64,000 bases of DNA from Bacillota bacterium (GTDB lineage: Bacteria > Bacillota > Negativicutes > Sporomusales > Sporomusaceae). This document shows, in pieces, positions 7,817 through 16,255 of the stretch (the first letter of the stretch is position 1; every line of letters starts with the position of its first letter). A program made the position numbers and the translations under genes. Location: positions 62,001-126,000 of the forward strand of contig JAGGAB010000005.1 of assembly GCA_017889705.1 (NCBI GenBank), read 5' to 3'. The notes beneath the pieces were generated by a model. That model was not told the origin of the DNA. It saw nothing but the letters and a program-made list of their open reading frames with translations, and did not search any database.

Positions 7817-8413
7817 TTATAAAGTCACCGTTTTGTTTTGGGAAACGGTTTCGACAATGGTGTACATATTGGTTACTTCCCCTACGGCCAGCTCAGCTTT
7901 GCATTGGTAATAGTCAAGGCAGGTGCCGCAGGCCAGAATTGTCACACCCCGCCCGGCAAGGGTTGTCAATTGATCTAGCACCGGAGAACCTTTGACAGCA
8001 AGCTTAACTCCGGAATTAAGCATCAAGATGGCTGACGGCGCCGGCTTAACCTCCAGTAACGTTGTCATAAATGCCTTTATCAGCACTGCTCCCAGTTCAG
8101 GCGAGCCATGTCCCAGCGTATCCTGGGTAATTAAATAGGCCTGTCCGCTGTTAGCGGGATTAGCTGCAGTTGCCGTGGCACTAACTGCCTGGCCGGTTCC
8201 CTTAACAATAGTTACGTAATAGTGTCCGTCTTGATTTTCAACCGCCGAGCTCAGATTATTGGCAGCTGCAAATTTGGTAACATTGGTTTTAGCAACCTCG
8301 TTATCGACAATAATGGTAATTTTTCCGGACTCAGTTCCTTCTATAGCCTTTTTTGTGCTGATAACCGGTCCCGGGCAAGCCATGCCCCGGCAGTCAATTA
8401 TTTTATCTGACAT
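7817..8413 (-). CDS. yedF: Selenium-metabolism sulfurtransferase-like protein YedF
   Basis: 198 residues: an N-terminal TusA-like domain with the carrier-cysteine motif CRGMACPGPVI, a linker, and a C-terminal DsrE-like domain containing ILACGTCLDYYQC. This fusion is the YedF type that co-occurs with SelD and is thought to carry selenium or sulfur as a persulfide/perselenide; the exact role is unproven. The ATG at 8413 (MSDKII) overlaps the selD stop by 11 bases, with GGGAGCGG upstream. A longer start seven codons earlier is less likely. Translational coupling with selD is probable. Confidence 0.9.
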   Translation of the reverse strand: MSDKIIDCRGMACPGPVISTKKAIEGTESGKITIIVDNEVAKTNVTKFAAANNLSSAVENQDGHYYVTIVKGTGQAVSATATAANPANSGQAYLITQDTLGHGSPELGAVLIKAFMTTLLEVKPAPSAILMLNSGVKLAVKGSPVLDQLTTLAGRGVTILACGTCLDYYQCKAELAVGEVTNMYTIVETVSQNKTVTL

Positions 8414-9431
8414 AAATTTTTCCGCTCCCTTCATTAGTCACATACCCAATCCGCATGGCCGCTACAACGCCTGCAGCCTGTAGCTCCCGGACTAACTCAC
8501 CGGCCTGGTTTTCCGGTACTGCAAACAATAGTCCGCCTGAGGTTTGGGGATCAAAACTGATATCTCTAATAGGTTCCGGCACCGTCTCGGCAAAAGTCAC
8601 TGCTGTTAAATACTTGCGGTTGGCATAAGCTCCGCCAGGTACTAACCCCATCGCCGCAGCCTCAAGAGCTTCCGGCAGCAGCGGCAAAGCCGTACTGTCA
8701 ATGACAACAGAAACTTTACTACCTGCCGCCATCTCATAAACATGACCACAAAGTCCAAAACCAGTAATATCAGTACAAGCATGAATCGTAAAATCTGCAG
8801 CCACTTTCGCGGCCACGGCATTAAGGGTTGCCATGCCGGCGGTGGCAGCCGCTACCCCTTGTGCAAATAAGTCGGCACGCGCGGCCGAGGCCAAAATACC
8901 TGTTCCTAATGCTTTGGTAAGCACTAAAACATCGCCCGGTTGCGCCCCCGCATTTGTCCAAACCCGGTCAGGATGAACGGTGCCGGTAACTGCCAGTCCA
9001 TATTTGGGTTCATTATCGTCAATGGTGTGTCCGCCAATAATCACGGCTCCGGCTTCAGCCACTTTATCCTGTCCGCCTTTTAATATAGCCAACAGCACTT
9101 CCTGATGTAGTTTGCCATTGGGAAAAGCCACCAGGTTGAGTGCGGTCAGAGGCACTGCCCCCATGGCATAAATATCGCTAAGGCTGTTGGCAGCGGCAAT
9201 TTGACCAAACAGATATGGATCGTCGACAATAGGTGTAAAAAAATCCACCGTTTGTACCAGTGCTGTTGTTTCGTTTAACTTATACACCCCGGCATCATCA
9301 GAGGTGGTAATACCCACAAGCACATTGGAGTGCTGCATCACCGGCAGCTGACATAATACTCCGGCCAGGTCCCCTGGCCCAACTTTGGCAGCTCAACCGC
9401 CCTGCTTAGTATATTCTGTAAGTTTTACCAC
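8403..9431 (-). CDS. selD: Selenide, water dikinase, a selenoprotein (UGA-encoded Sec13)
   Basis: Makes selenophosphate from selenide and ATP for selenocysteine synthesis. From the GTG at 9431, behind AAAGGAGG, translation gives VVKLTEYTKQGG, a TGA, then AAKVGPGDLAGVL, joining the main frame with no other stop. The TGA (9393-9395) sits exactly where SelD has its catalytic Cys or Sec, so it is read as selenocysteine, residue 13. Automated callers would start at the internal ATG at 9341 and lose the catalytic residue and the glycine-rich loop. Full length is 342 residues. selA and selB are in this window. A candidate SECIS hairpin follows the UGA. Confidence 0.93.
9361..9395 (-). promoter_or_regulatory. 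Candidate bacterial SECIS hairpin in selD
   Basis: Thirteen bases after the UGA, GGCCAG (9379-9374) pairs with CTGGCC (9368-9363) around a G-rich loop GGGGAC. Position and loop guanines match bacterial SECIS elements bound by SelB. Confidence 0.7.
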
Positions 9432-9488
9432 AAGTAATGCACCTCCTTTGCTATTATCTCCTATATATTATACCCTAGATAACAAATA

Positions 9489-9532
9489 CCCTGCTGTTTT
9501 TTTATCGCAAACAGCAGGGTTGTTATTTTTTT
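9489..9532. terminator. Terminator between selD and the CDF gene
   Basis: ACCCTGCTGTTT and AAACAGCAGGGT form a 12-bp stem near 9490-9520, followed by TGTTATTTTTTT on the plus strand and a weaker T-rich tail on the minus strand. It ends the CDF transcript before selD. Confidence 0.75.
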
Positions 9533-10457
9533 ACTCCAGTTTGCAGTTTTCATTACACTCAGCCGGGCAGGCACCAAAGCCTTCGTGGTAATCGCACGGT
9601 TCCAAATGAATGATCACATCACAAGGGGCAAGCTGACTTTCAATGGCGGCTTCGATCTCATCACACACGGCATGAGCCTGAGCAAGATTCATATTCTTTT
9701 GCAACACCAAATGCATGTCAATTTGCCGGTTACAGCCTGATCTGCGGGTTCGCAGCTGGTGAAAAGCAATAACTTCCGGATGTCCGGCAACTATCTCTCT
9801 GATCATGGCTTCTTCTTCTGGCGGCAAACTGACATCTGTCAACTCATAGATGCTTTTCATCGTCATACTAAAGCCGGCTTTAAAGACAATAACCGCCACC
9901 ACGATGGCAATAACCGGATCAAGCCAGTTCATCCCTGTTAGTTTAATAATTCCGAGACCGGCAAACACGCCGGCACTTGTCCAGACATCGGCTCTAAGAT
10001 GCAGCGCATCGGCCTCTAAGGCATGTGAGCCAGTGCTTTTAGCTACGGCATATAGTCTGCTTGAAACCCATTGATTTACAATCACCGACAGCGCCATAAC
10101 CGCCAGGCCATACTCCAAAAACTCGGGCGCATGCGGCGATTTGATCTTGTCTACCGCTTCATACACAATCCATAAGGCAGCCACAACAATAAGCACGGCT
10201 TCAAAGGCGGCTGACAAATTTTCAATCTTGCCATGCCCGTAGGCATGCTGGCTATCTGGCGGCTGACTTGATTTCCTTACAGCAAAATAAGCTACGATAG
10301 CGGCAATTAAATCGACACCCGAATGGGCAGCTTCAGAAACAATACTGACAGCACCTGTATATAATCCGATTACCAATTTAAGCAGCACTAGTACCGTATT
10401 GGATATAACCGACAGACGTGCCGTTTGTTGCTTTAACTTATTGCTCTCAGCGTCCAA
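9531..10457 (-). CDS. Cation diffusion facilitator (Co/Ni/Zn/Fe exporter family)
   Basis: 308-residue CDF transporter with about six membrane helices. Metal-site motifs include SEAAHSGVDLIAA, AYGHGKIENLSA and a second membrane site DALHLRADVWTS; a cytoplasmic domain follows. A Cys-rich tail (CDYHEGFGACPAECNENC) could bind metal. It should export divalent metal by proton antiport. The TTG at 10457 is chosen because GGAGGG lies six bases upstream; the longer frame runs into the leader hairpin. The leader matches a NiCo riboswitch, so Co(II) or Ni(II) is the probable substrate. Confidence 0.92.
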   Translation of the reverse strand: MDAESNKLKQQTARLSVISNTVLVLLKLVIGLYTGAVSIVSEAAHSGVDLIAAIVAYFAVRKSSQPPDSQHAYGHGKIENLSAAFEAVLIVVAALWIVYEAVDKIKSPHAPEFLEYGLAVMALSVIVNQWVSSRLYAVAKSTGSHALEADALHLRADVWTSAGVFAGLGIIKLTGMNWLDPVIAIVVAVIVFKAGFSMTMKSIYELTDVSLPPEEEAMIREIVAGHPEVIAFHQLRTRRSGCNRQIDMHLVLQKNMNLAQAHAVCDEIEAAIESQLAPCDVIIHLEPCDYHEGFGACPAECNENCKLE

Positions 10458-10482
10458 ACTTTTCCCTCCAAATAAATATAAT

Positions 10483-10514
10483 AAGCCTGTGAGACCTATA
10501 GGTCCCACAGGCTT
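10483..10514 (-). terminator. Riboswitch expression-platform terminator of the CDF gene
   Basis: AAGCCTGTG and CACAGGCTT flank a second tier GACC/GGTC with a TATA loop. The tail on the minus strand is ATTATATTTATTT. Its 5' half is the CCTGTGGGACC segment needed by the upstream aptamer, so the two folds exclude each other. Confidence 0.7.
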
Positions 10515-10568
10515 AACCTGCTGCATGTTTGCCCGGCTACGCCGGTAATAACCGACCGCCTGATCCTC
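10497..10568 (-). ncRNA. NiCo (Ni/Co-sensing) riboswitch aptamer
   Basis: On the minus strand the leader of the CDF gene contains, in order, ATCAGGCGG, a hairpin, GTAGCCGGGC, GCAGCAGG and CCTGTGGGACC. This is the conserved string of the NiCo riboswitch (GCAGCCGGGC, then a CAG...CUGUGGGAC helix). The last segment is shared with a terminator, so metal binding would free transcription of the exporter. A TATAAT box lies near 10575-10582. The match is from memory of the consensus. Confidence 0.75.
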
Positions 10569-10622
10569 TTCTTATTATATTACCACAGCAAACAAAATGT
10601 GTAAAATTTTAAAGGTATTAGC

Positions 10623-11270
10623 TTAATTACCGATCTGAGCGGTATGGTGGACAGGATACCCCAGCGCGGCGAGCTTATCTGTCATCAGCTTGACATCTTT
10701 TATGTCGGCTCTGATGATGACTTCATATTGCCCGTCATCAGTCGGGTAGCAGACAAAGCTGCCCATACTGATACCTTGTTCTTTAAACACGCCGGAGATG
10801 TCATGCACAACACCAACTTTGTCGGGCACAAATATGCTCAGCCGGGTTTTGCCCTGCGGCAAGCCCATGGCGTCAACAAAAGCCTTAAAGATGTCGGTCT
10901 CAGTTAAAATACCGATAACCTGAAGGTTGTCATCAACAACAACCAAACCACCGATTTTGTTGTTATACATTACCAGCGCAGCTTCTTCCACGGTGGCATC
11001 AGCGCTAATGGTGAGCACCTTTTTGGTCATGATATCTTTGATTTGCATTTTAGCCAACAAATAATTGAGTTCAAACACCGACAGGGTTGTTGCCGGGGAA
11101 GCTGATACTTCCCGCAAATCTCTGTCAGTAACAATACCAACCAGCTTACCGCTATCGACTACCGGCAGCCGGCGAAACTTATTGTCACGCATAAGCTGCA
11201 AGGCATCAACAACTGTCGTGGTTGAGGTAACGGTCGTAGGATTGGCTGTCATTCGTTTTGATACGATCAT
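10623..11270 (-). CDS. CBS-pair and ACT domain protein (AcuB-like)
   Basis: 215 residues: two CBS motifs (about 1-60 and 75-135, with MTANPTTVTS and MTKKVLTISADATVEEAALVM), then an ACT domain (about 140-215, RLSIFVPDKVGVVHDISGVFKEQGI). CBS pairs bind adenosyl nucleotides and ACT domains bind amino acids, so this looks like a small-molecule sensor; the target is not known. The ATG at 11270 (MIVSKRM) has GGGGAG eight bases upstream. It lies downstream of livF, which suggests a link with branched-chain amino-acid supply. Confidence 0.85.
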   Translation of the reverse strand: MIVSKRMTANPTTVTSTTTVVDALQLMRDNKFRRLPVVDSGKLVGIVTDRDLREVSASPATTLSVFELNYLLAKMQIKDIMTKKVLTISADATVEEAALVMYNNKIGGLVVVDDNLQVIGILTETDIFKAFVDAMGLPQGKTRLSIFVPDKVGVVHDISGVFKEQGISMGSFVCYPTDDGQYEVIIRADIKDVKLMTDKLAALGYPVHHTAQIGN

Positions 11271-11322
11271 AGCATACACTCCCCTACTCACAAAATTTGT
11301 ACTGCTTTTGCTTTTAACTATA

Positions 11323-11354
11323 TGTATCTGGGCGGTTATTAACCACCCAGATAT
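11323..11354 (-). terminator. Weak terminator or attenuator at the end of livF
   Basis: ATCTGGG(T)GGTTA pairs with TAACC(G)CCCAGAT across the livF stop codon. Only a short AT-rich tail follows, so read-through into the CBS-ACT gene is likely. Confidence 0.45.
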
Positions 11355-12049
11355 GCTTTTCTGATCTCTTCGCTTGCCGCAAGCTCCTTGGCATCGCCAG
11401 ACAGTGTAACCCGTCCGGTCTCAAGCACATAGGCCTTATTGGCAATTGACAGTGCCATATGGGCATTTTGTTCGACTAACAAAATGGTAGTGCCGGTCTC
11501 ATTAATATCTTTAACAATCGAGAATATTTCCTTAACCAAAAGCGGTGCTAAGCCCATAGACGGCTCATCCAATAGCAGGATGCGCGGACGGCTCATAAGA
11601 GCCCGGCCCATAGCCAGCATCTGCTGCTCCCCGCCGGAAAGCGTACCGGCAAGCTGACTGCGGCGTTCTGCCAGCCGCGGAAAGCGGCTGAATACTTTAT
11701 CCATATCAGCCTTGATTTCTTTGCTGTCAGAACGCAGATAAGCACCTAAATCCAAGTTCTCAAGCACGGTCATATGGGCAAATACCCGCCGACCTTCAGG
11801 CACCTGGGAAATTCCCAGCTTAACAATGTTCTGCGCGGCTGTTCCGGCAATGTTTTGGCCTTCAAACAGAATTTGCCCTGTTTTAGGTTTTAACAACCCT
11901 GAGATCGTTCTCAGGGTTGTGCTTTTGCCTGCGCCATTAGCACCAATCAAGGTTACAATCTCCCCTTGATTTACTTCAACACTAATGCCTTTTAAGGCGT
12001 GAATAGCACCATAATATACGTTTATATTATCAACTTTTAACATTTCCAT
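11339..12049 (-). CDS. livF: Branched-chain amino-acid ABC transporter ATPase LivF
   Basis: 236-residue ABC ATPase with Walker A GANGAGKST, signature LSGGEQQMLAMGRAL, Walker B LLLDEPSMGLAP and the H-loop-like LLVEQNA. The SQVPEGRRVFAHMTV segment is typical of LivF. It pairs with LivG to energise import through LivH/LivM. Four bases separate it from livG. Last transporter gene in the livKHMGF order, a complete high-affinity Leu/Ile/Val or related amino-acid uptake system. Confidence 0.95.
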   Translation of the reverse strand: MEMLKVDNINVYYGAIHALKGISVEVNQGEIVTLIGANGAGKSTTLRTISGLLKPKTGQILFEGQNIAGTAAQNIVKLGISQVPEGRRVFAHMTVLENLDLGAYLRSDSKEIKADMDKVFSRFPRLAERRSQLAGTLSGGEQQMLAMGRALMSRPRILLLDEPSMGLAPLLVKEIFSIVKDINETGTTILLVEQNAHMALSIANKAYVLETGRVTLSGDAKELAASEEIRKAYLGG

Positions 12050-12052
12050 GAG

Positions 12053-12817
12053 CTAAACCTCCTCACCGAGGTAGGCCTCGATAACCCGCGGATTATTTTT
12101 AATCTCATTAGGCGTTCCCTGTGCAATAATACTGCCATAATCAAGCACATAAATACGCTCACATACACCCATAACCAGACTCATATCATGCTCAATCAAG
12201 AGAATGGTTAAATTAAATTTATCTTTAATCCAGCGAATCATTTCCATAAGCTGCTGGGTTTCTTGCGGATTCATACCAGCGGCCGGTTCGTCTAACAACA
12301 GCAGCTTGGGTTGTGCAGCCAGCGCCCTGGCAATTTCCAGGCGGCGTTGTTCACCATAAGGCAGATTTTTGGCGATTTCATCCTTTTTATCTGCCAACTG
12401 GAATATTTCCAAGAACTCAATCGCCTTTTGTTCGATTTCATCTTCTTCACTGTGATACCGGCCAATGCGGAACAAGGATTCCATCAGACCGTATTTAACG
12501 TGAAAATGGTAGGCAATCTTAACGTTATCAAGCACAGTAAGATCGGCGAACAGCCGGATGTTCTGGAAGGTACGCGCGATACCCCGCTGGGTTATCTGAT
12601 AGGGTTTCATTCCTACAATACTTTGGCCATCAAACTCAATTTGTCCTTCAGTAGGTTCATATACGCCGGTTAAGAGGTTAAATGCCGTTGTTTTGCCGGC
12701 ACCGTTCGGGCCAATTAAGCCAATCAGTTCGCCGGGAGCAATTTCAACATTAAAATTAGAGACCGCCCTCAGGCCGCCAAAAACTATGGATAGTTTAGTT
12801 GCCTTGAGTAGAGCCAT
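12053..12817 (-). CDS. livG: Branched-chain amino-acid ABC transporter ATPase LivG
   Basis: 254-residue ABC ATPase with Walker A GPNGAGKTT, the LivG-type RGIARTFQNIRLF, signature YGEQRRLEIARAL and Walker B LLLDEPAAGMNP. It ends NPRVIEAYLGEEV, the normal LivG tail. Its start overlaps the end of livM by 23 bases, which points to translational coupling. It forms a heterodimer with LivF at the cytoplasmic face. Confidence 0.96.
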   Translation of the reverse strand: MALLKATKLSIVFGGLRAVSNFNVEIAPGELIGLIGPNGAGKTTAFNLLTGVYEPTEGQIEFDGQSIVGMKPYQITQRGIARTFQNIRLFADLTVLDNVKIAYHFHVKYGLMESLFRIGRYHSEEDEIEQKAIEFLEIFQLADKKDEIAKNLPYGEQRRLEIARALAAQPKLLLLDEPAAGMNPQETQQLMEMIRWIKDKFNLTILLIEHDMSLVMGVCERIYVLDYGSIIAQGTPNEIKNNPRVIEAYLGEEV

Positions 12818-13763
12818 TGTTCTTACCTCCTGTCCAGCGGCTTAACATCTTCAGGCTTAATTCCTTATTGCCAAACAAGCCTTGGGGCCGATATAACATT
12901 AGAATTATGAGCATTACCGAATAGATAATCATCCGCCATTCCGGATAGCTGGCAAGTGCCGCCGAAACAAACGTCAATAATATAGCCGCAGTAATACTGC
13001 CGGTAATGCTGCCAAGACCGCCCAGTACAACCATGGTCAAAATATCAAAGGATTTCATGAAAGTAAACGATGCCGGGTGCGCAATATAGAAATAGTGAGA
13101 AAATAACGAACCGGCTACACCGGCAAAAGCCGCGCCAATAGTAAACGCCAGTACTTTATATCTTGTTGTATCAATCCCCATGGCTTCCGCTGCAATCTCA
13201 TTTTCACGGATTGATATACAGGCTCGCCCATGGGTTGAATCAATAAAGTTCTTAATAACGAAAACAGTAAACACGGTAAAAATAAACATCCAGGTAAAGT
13301 TCGTATACCGGGGAATTCCCATGAAACCAGATGCCCCGCCGACATAGGAAATGTTGAGAATACTAATACGGATGATCTCACCAAGACCTAAGGTTGCAAT
13401 GGCCAGATAGTCACCATTTAGGCGCAGCGTCGGCAAACCAATCGCAAAGCCTAATACCCCTGCACCAAGTGCGCCGCCGGCAATTGCCACCAGAAACGGC
13501 ATTTGAAACTTAACGCTAAGCACAGCACTTACATAAGCACCAACTGCCATAAAACCGGCATGACCGATGGAAAATTGTCCGGTAAAACCATTAATCAAGT
13601 TCAAGCTAACTACCAAAATAATATTAATCCCAATCAATACGATATTGAGCTGCCAGAACGGCCCAATGATATCTGCCAAAATCAAACCCTGGATAATCGC
13701 ATACACGACAGCGCAGGCAACTAATGCCATTAAATCTGTTTTAGTTTTTTGCAATAACTTCAT
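12795..13763 (-). CDS. livM: Branched-chain amino-acid ABC transporter permease LivM
   Basis: 322-residue inner-membrane permease with about eight to ten helices. The family segment GFTGQFSIGHAGFMAVGAYVSA is near residue 60, and the coupling motif ISIRENEIAAEAMGIDTTRYKVLAF contacts the ATPases. The C-terminus is polar and lysine-rich. It sits ten bases after livH and overlaps livG. With LivH it forms the translocation pore. Confidence 0.95.
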   Translation of the reverse strand: MKLLQKTKTDLMALVACAVVYAIIQGLILADIIGPFWQLNIVLIGINIILVVSLNLINGFTGQFSIGHAGFMAVGAYVSAVLSVKFQMPFLVAIAGGALGAGVLGFAIGLPTLRLNGDYLAIATLGLGEIIRISILNISYVGGASGFMGIPRYTNFTWMFIFTVFTVFVIKNFIDSTHGRACISIRENEIAAEAMGIDTTRYKVLAFTIGAAFAGVAGSLFSHYFYIAHPASFTFMKSFDILTMVVLGGLGSITGSITAAILLTFVSAALASYPEWRMIIYSVMLIILMLYRPQGLFGNKELSLKMLSRWTGGKNNGSTQGN

Positions 13764-13772
13764 GGCCTACAC

Positions 13773-14669
13773 CTACACTTTCTCCCGGATATTTTTACCC
13801 AAGAGGCCTGTCGGTTTCCACAACAAGATGATAATCAAGATGGCAAAAGCCGCCGCATCACGGAAAGTGGAAGACCAGAAGCCACTCACCAAAGCCTCAA
13901 TAATGCCCAAGATTGTACCGCCAAGCATAGCTCCGGGCAGACTGCCGATACCACCAAGAACGGCGGCAACGAAAGCTTTTAGACCTGGCATAATGCCCAT
14001 CAACGGATCAATCGAATTATAATAAACACCAACAAGCACGCCGGCGGCAGCAGCCAGAGCTGAGCCAATACCGAACGTAAAAGAGATTACTTTGTCAACA
14101 TCAATCCCCATAAGCTGAGCGGCTTCTGTATCAAAAGATACCGCCCGCATTGCCTTGCCCATCTTAGTTTTATTTACGACATAGGTCAGAGTGACCATCA
14201 GCAGCAGGGATACCACTAAAATAACAATTTGCTGACTATTAATTACCATGCCACCAACATTGTATACCTCGGCGTTAAACAGGACAGGAAACGTCCGCGG
14301 CTGTGGTGATACCAGCAGCATTCCGCCATATTCCAGGAATAACGATACCCCAATTGCCGTAATTAGTATGGCAATCTTGGGTGCATGTCTGAGCGGCCGG
14401 TAAGCAACCCTTTCAATGATTATGCCAACAAGACTGGCAAATGCCATTGAAAAGATCAGTGCGGGAATAAAAGAAAACTTAAATATGGTAGTGGCAAAAA
14501 AGCCTGCATACGCGCCCACCATGTAAATATCACCGTGGGCAAAGTTGATCAACCTGATTATACCGTAAATCATAGTATAACCTAGCGCAATGAGCGCATA
14601 AATGCTGCCCAGAGAAATACCGTTAATTAATTGTTGTCCAATTTGTATGATTATACTTGAGGAATCCAC
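13773..14669 (-). CDS. livH: Branched-chain amino-acid ABC transporter permease LivH
   Basis: 298-residue permease starting at a GTG with GGGGAG six bases upstream. The opening QQLINGISLGSIYALIALGYTMIYGIIRLINFAHGD is diagnostic for LivH, and AVSFDTEAAQLMGIDVDKV is the ATPase coupling loop. It is separated from livK by 237 bases containing a dispersed repeat and a strong hairpin, which may set the usual excess of binding protein over membrane parts. Confidence 0.95.
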   Translation of the reverse strand: MDSSSIIIQIGQQLINGISLGSIYALIALGYTMIYGIIRLINFAHGDIYMVGAYAGFFATTIFKFSFIPALIFSMAFASLVGIIIERVAYRPLRHAPKIAILITAIGVSLFLEYGGMLLVSPQPRTFPVLFNAEVYNVGGMVINSQQIVILVVSLLLMVTLTYVVNKTKMGKAMRAVSFDTEAAQLMGIDVDKVISFTFGIGSALAAAAGVLVGVYYNSIDPLMGIMPGLKAFVAAVLGGIGSLPGAMLGGTILGIIEALVSGFWSSTFRDAAAFAILIIILLWKPTGLLGKNIREKV

Positions 14670-14702
14670 TGTGCGCTCCCCTCTCCAGTTTCAAAAATAA
14701 TA

Positions 14703-14833
14703 TTTATCCGATGACTAACCCGTTCTAATACTCCCGCTCTCTGCAGGCGGGAGTAAAGAACGGCTAAGCCCCTGGATAATTCGATTAAGATTCCGGTGGG
14801 GTTAAAACCCCATCAGAATCAAGTCTCATTTAT
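14703..14833 (+). repeat. Structured dispersed repeat, family 2, copy 1
   Basis: Between livH and livK. It starts TTTATCCGATGACTA. Hairpin 1 has outer arms CCGTTCT/AGAACGG enclosing CTCCCGC/GCGGGAG. The spacer CCCCTGGATAATTCG follows, then hairpin 2 (GATTC...TGGGG/CCCCA...GAATC) and the end block CAAGTCTCATTTAT. It aligns along its length with the reverse complement of 52705-52847. Stem changes between the two copies are paired. Confidence 0.8.
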
Positions 14834-14857
14834 GTTGAAGGGCCGGTTGGTCCGGAT

Positions 14858-14882
14858 GGCCGAGACAGAAACTGTCTCGGCC
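14858..14882. other. Perfect 11-bp hairpin downstream of livK
   Basis: GGCCGAGACAG and CTGTCTCGGCC surround a three-base loop, 25 bases past the livK stop. No T run follows on either strand. It is more likely an mRNA 3'-end stabiliser or processing barrier for livK than a classical terminator. Confidence 0.6.
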
Positions 14883-14906
14883 ACAGAGGACACAACATAC
14901 CCTATG

Positions 14907-16085
14907 TTAGGGATTTACCTTTTCTTTAAAGGTTTGCTTGCCGTCTTTCATCTCAATAATTACAGCACTCTTAACAGGGTCATGGTTGGCATTAAAAGTA
15001 ATCAAGCCGGATACTGCCTGATATTCTTTGGTTTTAGCCAACTCATCCTTGATTTTAACAGGATCGGCGCTATTGGCTTTTTTCATGGCTTCAATTACCA
15101 TCATGGTAGCATCATAGGCTAATGCAGCAAAAGCATCTGGCGTTTGGCCATACTCTTTTTTATACGCTTCAACAAAGGTTTTTACTGCCGGACTGTTATC
15201 ATCAGGTGAATAGTGATTGCTGAAGAAAGTGTTGTTCAACGCTTGTGCACTGCCGATTTCCGGCAATTTAGCCGAATCCCAGCCGTCACCACCGAGGAAT
15301 GGAACGTTAAGTCCAAGTTCACGGGCTTGTTTAATAATCATGCCCACTTCCTGATAATAGCCAGGCACAAATACCACATCAGGATTTTGGGATTTAATTT
15401 TAGTTAAGGTTGCTTTAAAGTCGGTATCTTTTGCCAGATATGCTTCGTTAGCAACAATAGTACCGCCATTTTTTTCAAAGGTTTCTTTGAAATATTGGCC
15501 TAAGCCTTTGGCATAGTCACTGGAGTTTTCAATATATAAGGCAGCAGTTTTGGCTTTTAATGATTTTTGTGCAAAAGCAGCCATAACTGAACCTTGGAAC
15601 GGATCAATGAAAGCAGCTCTAAAGTTGAAATCACGAACTTTGCCGGTAGCAGGATCAACGGTTACTTTGGGGTTTGAGGCTGTTGGGCTGATAGCCAGTA
15701 CCTTATTATCGGCATTTACTTGAGCTGCTGCAATAACACTGGAGGAGGCTATTGGTGCAATAACGGCTACTACTTTATCCTGGGTAACCAGCTTTTGCAT
15801 CGCATTGGCGGCTTCGGCAGCTTCACTCTTATTATCCGCTACAACTAATGTAAGCTGTTTACCAAGAACACCGCCTTTGGCATTGACTTCCTTAATTGCA
15901 AGTTTGGCAGCATTGGTAGCCGACTGGCCGAAGGTAGCATTATTGCCTGTCATTTCCAGATTGGCGCCCAATTTGATTACATCTGCTTGTTGCCCGCCGC
16001 TTCCGCCGCAACCGGCAACTAGACCTGCCAGCATAAACATACTTACCATTACACTGACAAGCTTGGTAGTTCTTGTCTTTAACAT
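14907..16085 (-). CDS. livK: Branched-chain amino-acid-binding lipoprotein LivK
   Basis: 392-residue type I periplasmic-binding protein (Peripla_BP_6 family). A lipoprotein signal peptide ends in the lipobox LVAGC near residue 26, so it is anchored at the outer face of the cytoplasmic membrane. The mature part begins GANLEMTGNNATFGQSATNAAKLAI, typical of Leu/Ile/Val-binding proteins. The ATG at 16085 follows GGGAGG at six bases. First gene of livKHMGF, behind a consensus promoter and a leader of about 165 bases. The ligand could also be another amino acid or an amide. Confidence 0.94.
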   Translation of the reverse strand: MLKTRTTKLVSVMVSMFMLAGLVAGCGGSGGQQADVIKLGANLEMTGNNATFGQSATNAAKLAIKEVNAKGGVLGKQLTLVVADNKSEAAEAANAMQKLVTQDKVVAVIAPIASSSVIAAAQVNADNKVLAISPTASNPKVTVDPATGKVRDFNFRAAFIDPFQGSVMAAFAQKSLKAKTAALYIENSSDYAKGLGQYFKETFEKNGGTIVANEAYLAKDTDFKATLTKIKSQNPDVVFVPGYYQEVGMIIKQARELGLNVPFLGGDGWDSAKLPEIGSAQALNNTFFSNHYSPDDNSPAVKTFVEAYKKEYGQTPDAFAALAYDATMMVIEAMKKANSADPVKIKDELAKTKEYQAVSGLITFNANHDPVKSAVIIEMKDGKQTFKEKVNP

Positions 16086-16249
16086 GGTTTTCCCTCCCAA
16101 ATAGTTAACTCAAGGTATAAACAAATCCCGAATTAGTATGTACATTATCGCCCCCCATAATGCCGAAGACTTCCCTGTTAACCAACACGGCTTGTCTTCC
16201 CGCTGTTAGTACTCCGTGTCCACTAACAACACATAGGTGTATGCCATAC
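16086..16249 (-). promoter_or_regulatory. Long untranslated leader of livK
   Basis: About 165 bases lie between the promoter and the livK ATG. Two possible hairpins are visible: TGTTAGT/ACTAACA and GAAGAC/GTCTTC. I recognise no known riboswitch. A small frame here (16105-16296) has no convincing ribosome-binding site. Confidence 0.4.
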
Positions 16250-16255
16250 AGTGTA

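Noticed and set aside
9341-9343. Internal ATG as the start of selD
   Set aside because: It would remove the catalytic Sec position and the conserved KVGPGDL segment, and it has no good ribosome-binding site.
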